This document shows, one piece after another, positions 51,696 to 53,500 of a stretch of 53,500 bases of DNA (its first letter is position 1; every line of letters begins with the position of its first letter). The stretch is from Symbiodinium natans. Lineage: Eukaryota > Sar > Dinophyceae > Suessiales > Symbiodiniaceae. A model generated the notes under the pieces. The model was not told the DNA's origin. It searched no databases and worked only from the letters and a program-made list of their open reading frames with translations. The translations under genes were made by a program, and so were the position numbers. Location of the stretch: positions 1,285,879-1,339,378 of the forward strand of contig CAJNDS010002202.1 in the NCBI GenBank assembly GCA_905221605.1, given 5' to 3'.

Positions 51696-52073
51696 ATGGC
51701 TGCCAATGCTGCAGAGCAAAAGCCTTTCAACGAAGAGCTCAAGCCAGAGACCAGAAACCCGCAGAACTTCTTTTATCGACATTCGCATTCCGGGAAAACA
51801 AAGAAATCCGATGGAATCAATTGGGCTGCCGGTGCTGAAGGTCCAACCAAACAGCACCAAAGCCGAGCTTGTAGCCAGCTATACAACGCTATACATCTCT
51901 TCGCCCTCTGCTGCCGCGGAGCCTCCCCCGAACGCGGCAGGGCCCACGGGAAGTGGCCACGAACCCCAAGGCTTTGCGACCTCGCGGGCTTCAAATCAAC
52001 GACACTTGGGCACCTTAGGGGGCTTGGGGGGGCTGAGGCCCGAAAAAACCCATAAACCCTACAGAGCCTATTG
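51696..52073 (+). CDS. Coding-like stretch, frame and strand unresolved
   Basis: Two plus frames of about 120 codons overlap: one from ATG 51696 (MAANAAEQKPFNEELKPETR), one from ATG 51706 (containing ESIGLPVLKVQPNSTKAEL). A minus frame is open over nearly the same range. Probably an exon; no family recognised. Confidence 0.35.
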
Positions 52074-53500
52074 AAGAACGTTCTCATACAAACCCCTTTC
52101 AACCCTAGAATCCCTCTCAACTCCGCAGAGAGGGGCATGTTAGGGGGGTTTAGGGTTCCTAGGGCGAGCTTAGGGCTGGCTCAGGGTCTATGCGGCTTCG
52201 GAGGGGCGCCTTGGCACCGAAGCCAACTTCAAAACCCCAAAAAAATCCGGATGTGCATCGGGCTGCGCAGGGGATCTTAAGGGGCCGGTGTGGGACCCTC
52301 GTTTGGGAACTTCGGGGGGTGCTTGGGGGGTGTTTTGGGGGGTGTTTTGGGGGCTGAGCATGGGCAGCTTGCGCAAAGGCATGCCGAGATTTTTCGGCGC
52401 CGTTCATGGAACTCATAAGCTCCAGACCTGGACGTCCAAAAGACTCACAACACTTCATCTTAAAAAGAAAAATAATAATAATAATAATAATAATAATGTG
52501 TCCTGGCAAGAACCCTCTCCAACCCGAGACCCTACAAGCTCTGCTGGGAGTCCAAGACGCGGGGCAAAGTGCAACCTCGGCGTGTAAACAACCTTGCGTT
52601 TATGAAAAACCTCCTTGTAACAGCCTCACGGGTTCAACAGCTTCGGGTTGCTTTGTAGAGGGAAGTTTATGATTCGGCAACAACTATGTCCCCTCTAGTC
52701 CTTATGAACGCGACCCGGAGCTTTTTCGGCTGCTCAGTCAACAAGGATTAAGGTGAAACTCCACAGTTCAACTGAGCAGCTGCGGAAACTGAATTCTGGA
52801 GGCGGAGAGTGTTTCTCACGCCTTGTGACAAAGGGTTCTTCAAGAAGGCGCGCTGGCTTCTCTGATTGTTGTCTCCCTGACAGTCTCTATTATATGAGTT
52901 CTGCGCTACAAGTATCCGAGGCTATCAGGTCCGAGCACTTATCGGAGGGGGGGGGTCTCTGGATGCCTTAAGACGTGAAACACTTTTGTAAGACATTTGG
53001 ATGCCTTGGAAATACCCCCCCCCCCCCCACCAAGAAGAATGGCGATCCAGAACCTGGTGCAGGAACCCAGAAAGTCCAGAAGCCTGGAATTCTGCTTTTG
53101 CACTCTTAACTTAACTGCATGCTTCAACCGCGCAAACGAATCACCACGTGAACTCAAAGACATGCATTTAAAAAAAGCCTAAATCCCCAAAGCCCTATGT
53201 ATTCATATAGAACCCTGTAGAATGCTCTCCCTTTTTTGAGAACCCTCGAAGCAGAAATGTGCAGAGCACCACCGCAGCCTCCCGGGATGAAAGGACCCAC
53301 GAAAAAAATCGAATCCGCGCGGAGGTCTCAACAAGAGGGTTCAAGGGATTTTGTCAGCAAGTTTACAGAATCCAATCGTTAGGAGATTTGTTTAGCAGGT
53401 ATCGGGCATACGAAATTTCACTTCTCAAACCCTTCTTCTTCGGCCTCTACACGTGCAGTTGCTTCCGCTTGAGAAGCCGAACACCTGAACTCCGAGATGA
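52074..53500. other. Right-edge spacer
   Basis: Contains an (AAT)n microsatellite (52468-52497), a G-rich stretch near 52315-52350, a C run at 53017-53030, and otherwise unique sequence with only short frames. No telomere-type array and no gene I can support. Confidence 0.6.

Overview
The window looks like nuclear DNA of a microbial eukaryote, most likely a dinoflagellate. Seen directly: about one hundred interstitial arrays of TTTAGGG (or its complement CCCTAAA) from end to end in both orientations, GC-rich short coding-like segments, several families of small inverted-repeat elements, no prokaryotic operon structure, and one gene split by a short inverted-repeat intron of the introner type. 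TTTAGGG telomeres and introners are both known from dinoflagellates; plants and other algae with the same telomere repeat are not excluded. The arrays are not a chromosome end: they recur over 48 kb, switch orientation constantly and alternate with unique sequence.

The only gene recognisable by family is at the right: an amino acid permease of the AAAP/SLC32-36-38 type on the minus strand (48.87-50.78 kb), two exons separated by a 123-bp intron that is itself an inverted-repeat element flanked by a 4-bp duplication.

The main result concerns the rest. The unique spacers between telomere-type arrays are mostly 30-110 bp long and many read as small exons with AG acceptors, GT donors, C/G-rich third codon positions and compatible reading phases from one to the next. 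Best models: gene G (minus, 40.50-39.03 kb, four exons with stop), gene F (minus, 38.49-35.41, five exons), gene H (plus, 45.30-48.17, six exons, stop codon inside an array), gene E (minus, 33.26-31.51, with start ATG), gene C (minus, ending at 17.12; candidate exons up to 29.93 kb), gene B (minus, 15.1-3.9 kb, an eight-exon phase-compatible run at 10.74-6.02), gene D (plus, 30.39-30.58) and gene A (plus, left edge to about 3.4 kb, one EF-hand-like exon). I recognise no family for B-H. If these models hold, TTTAGGG arrays make up much of the introns, sometimes all of one (46 bp and 109 bp at 10.9 and 10.6 kb). At 30.4 and 37.2-37.6 kb the array sits between direct duplications that contain AG|GT, so splicing at the duplicated site would restore the uninterrupted exon. 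This suggests new introns arising by telomere-type repeat insertion.

Layout: 0-3.4 kb gene A and a poly-C repeat; 3.9-15.1 gene B, interrupted by a 2.4-kb hairpin minisatellite (7.9-10.3); 15.2-17.1 arrays and an inverted-repeat element; 17.1-25.1 gene C; 25.4-28.4 a diverged segmental duplication; 29-30 further minus exons; 30.4-31.0 short plus exons; 31.5-40.5 genes E, F and G plus three minisatellites; 40.5-45.3 arrays, small elements, microsatellites; 45.3-48.2 gene H; 48.9-50.8 permease; 50.9-53.5 mostly array-free sequence with one ambiguous coding-like stretch. No rRNA, tRNA, CRISPR array or bacterial promoter was seen. The exon calls rest on reading alone; the opposite strand is often open too, so RNA data would decide.
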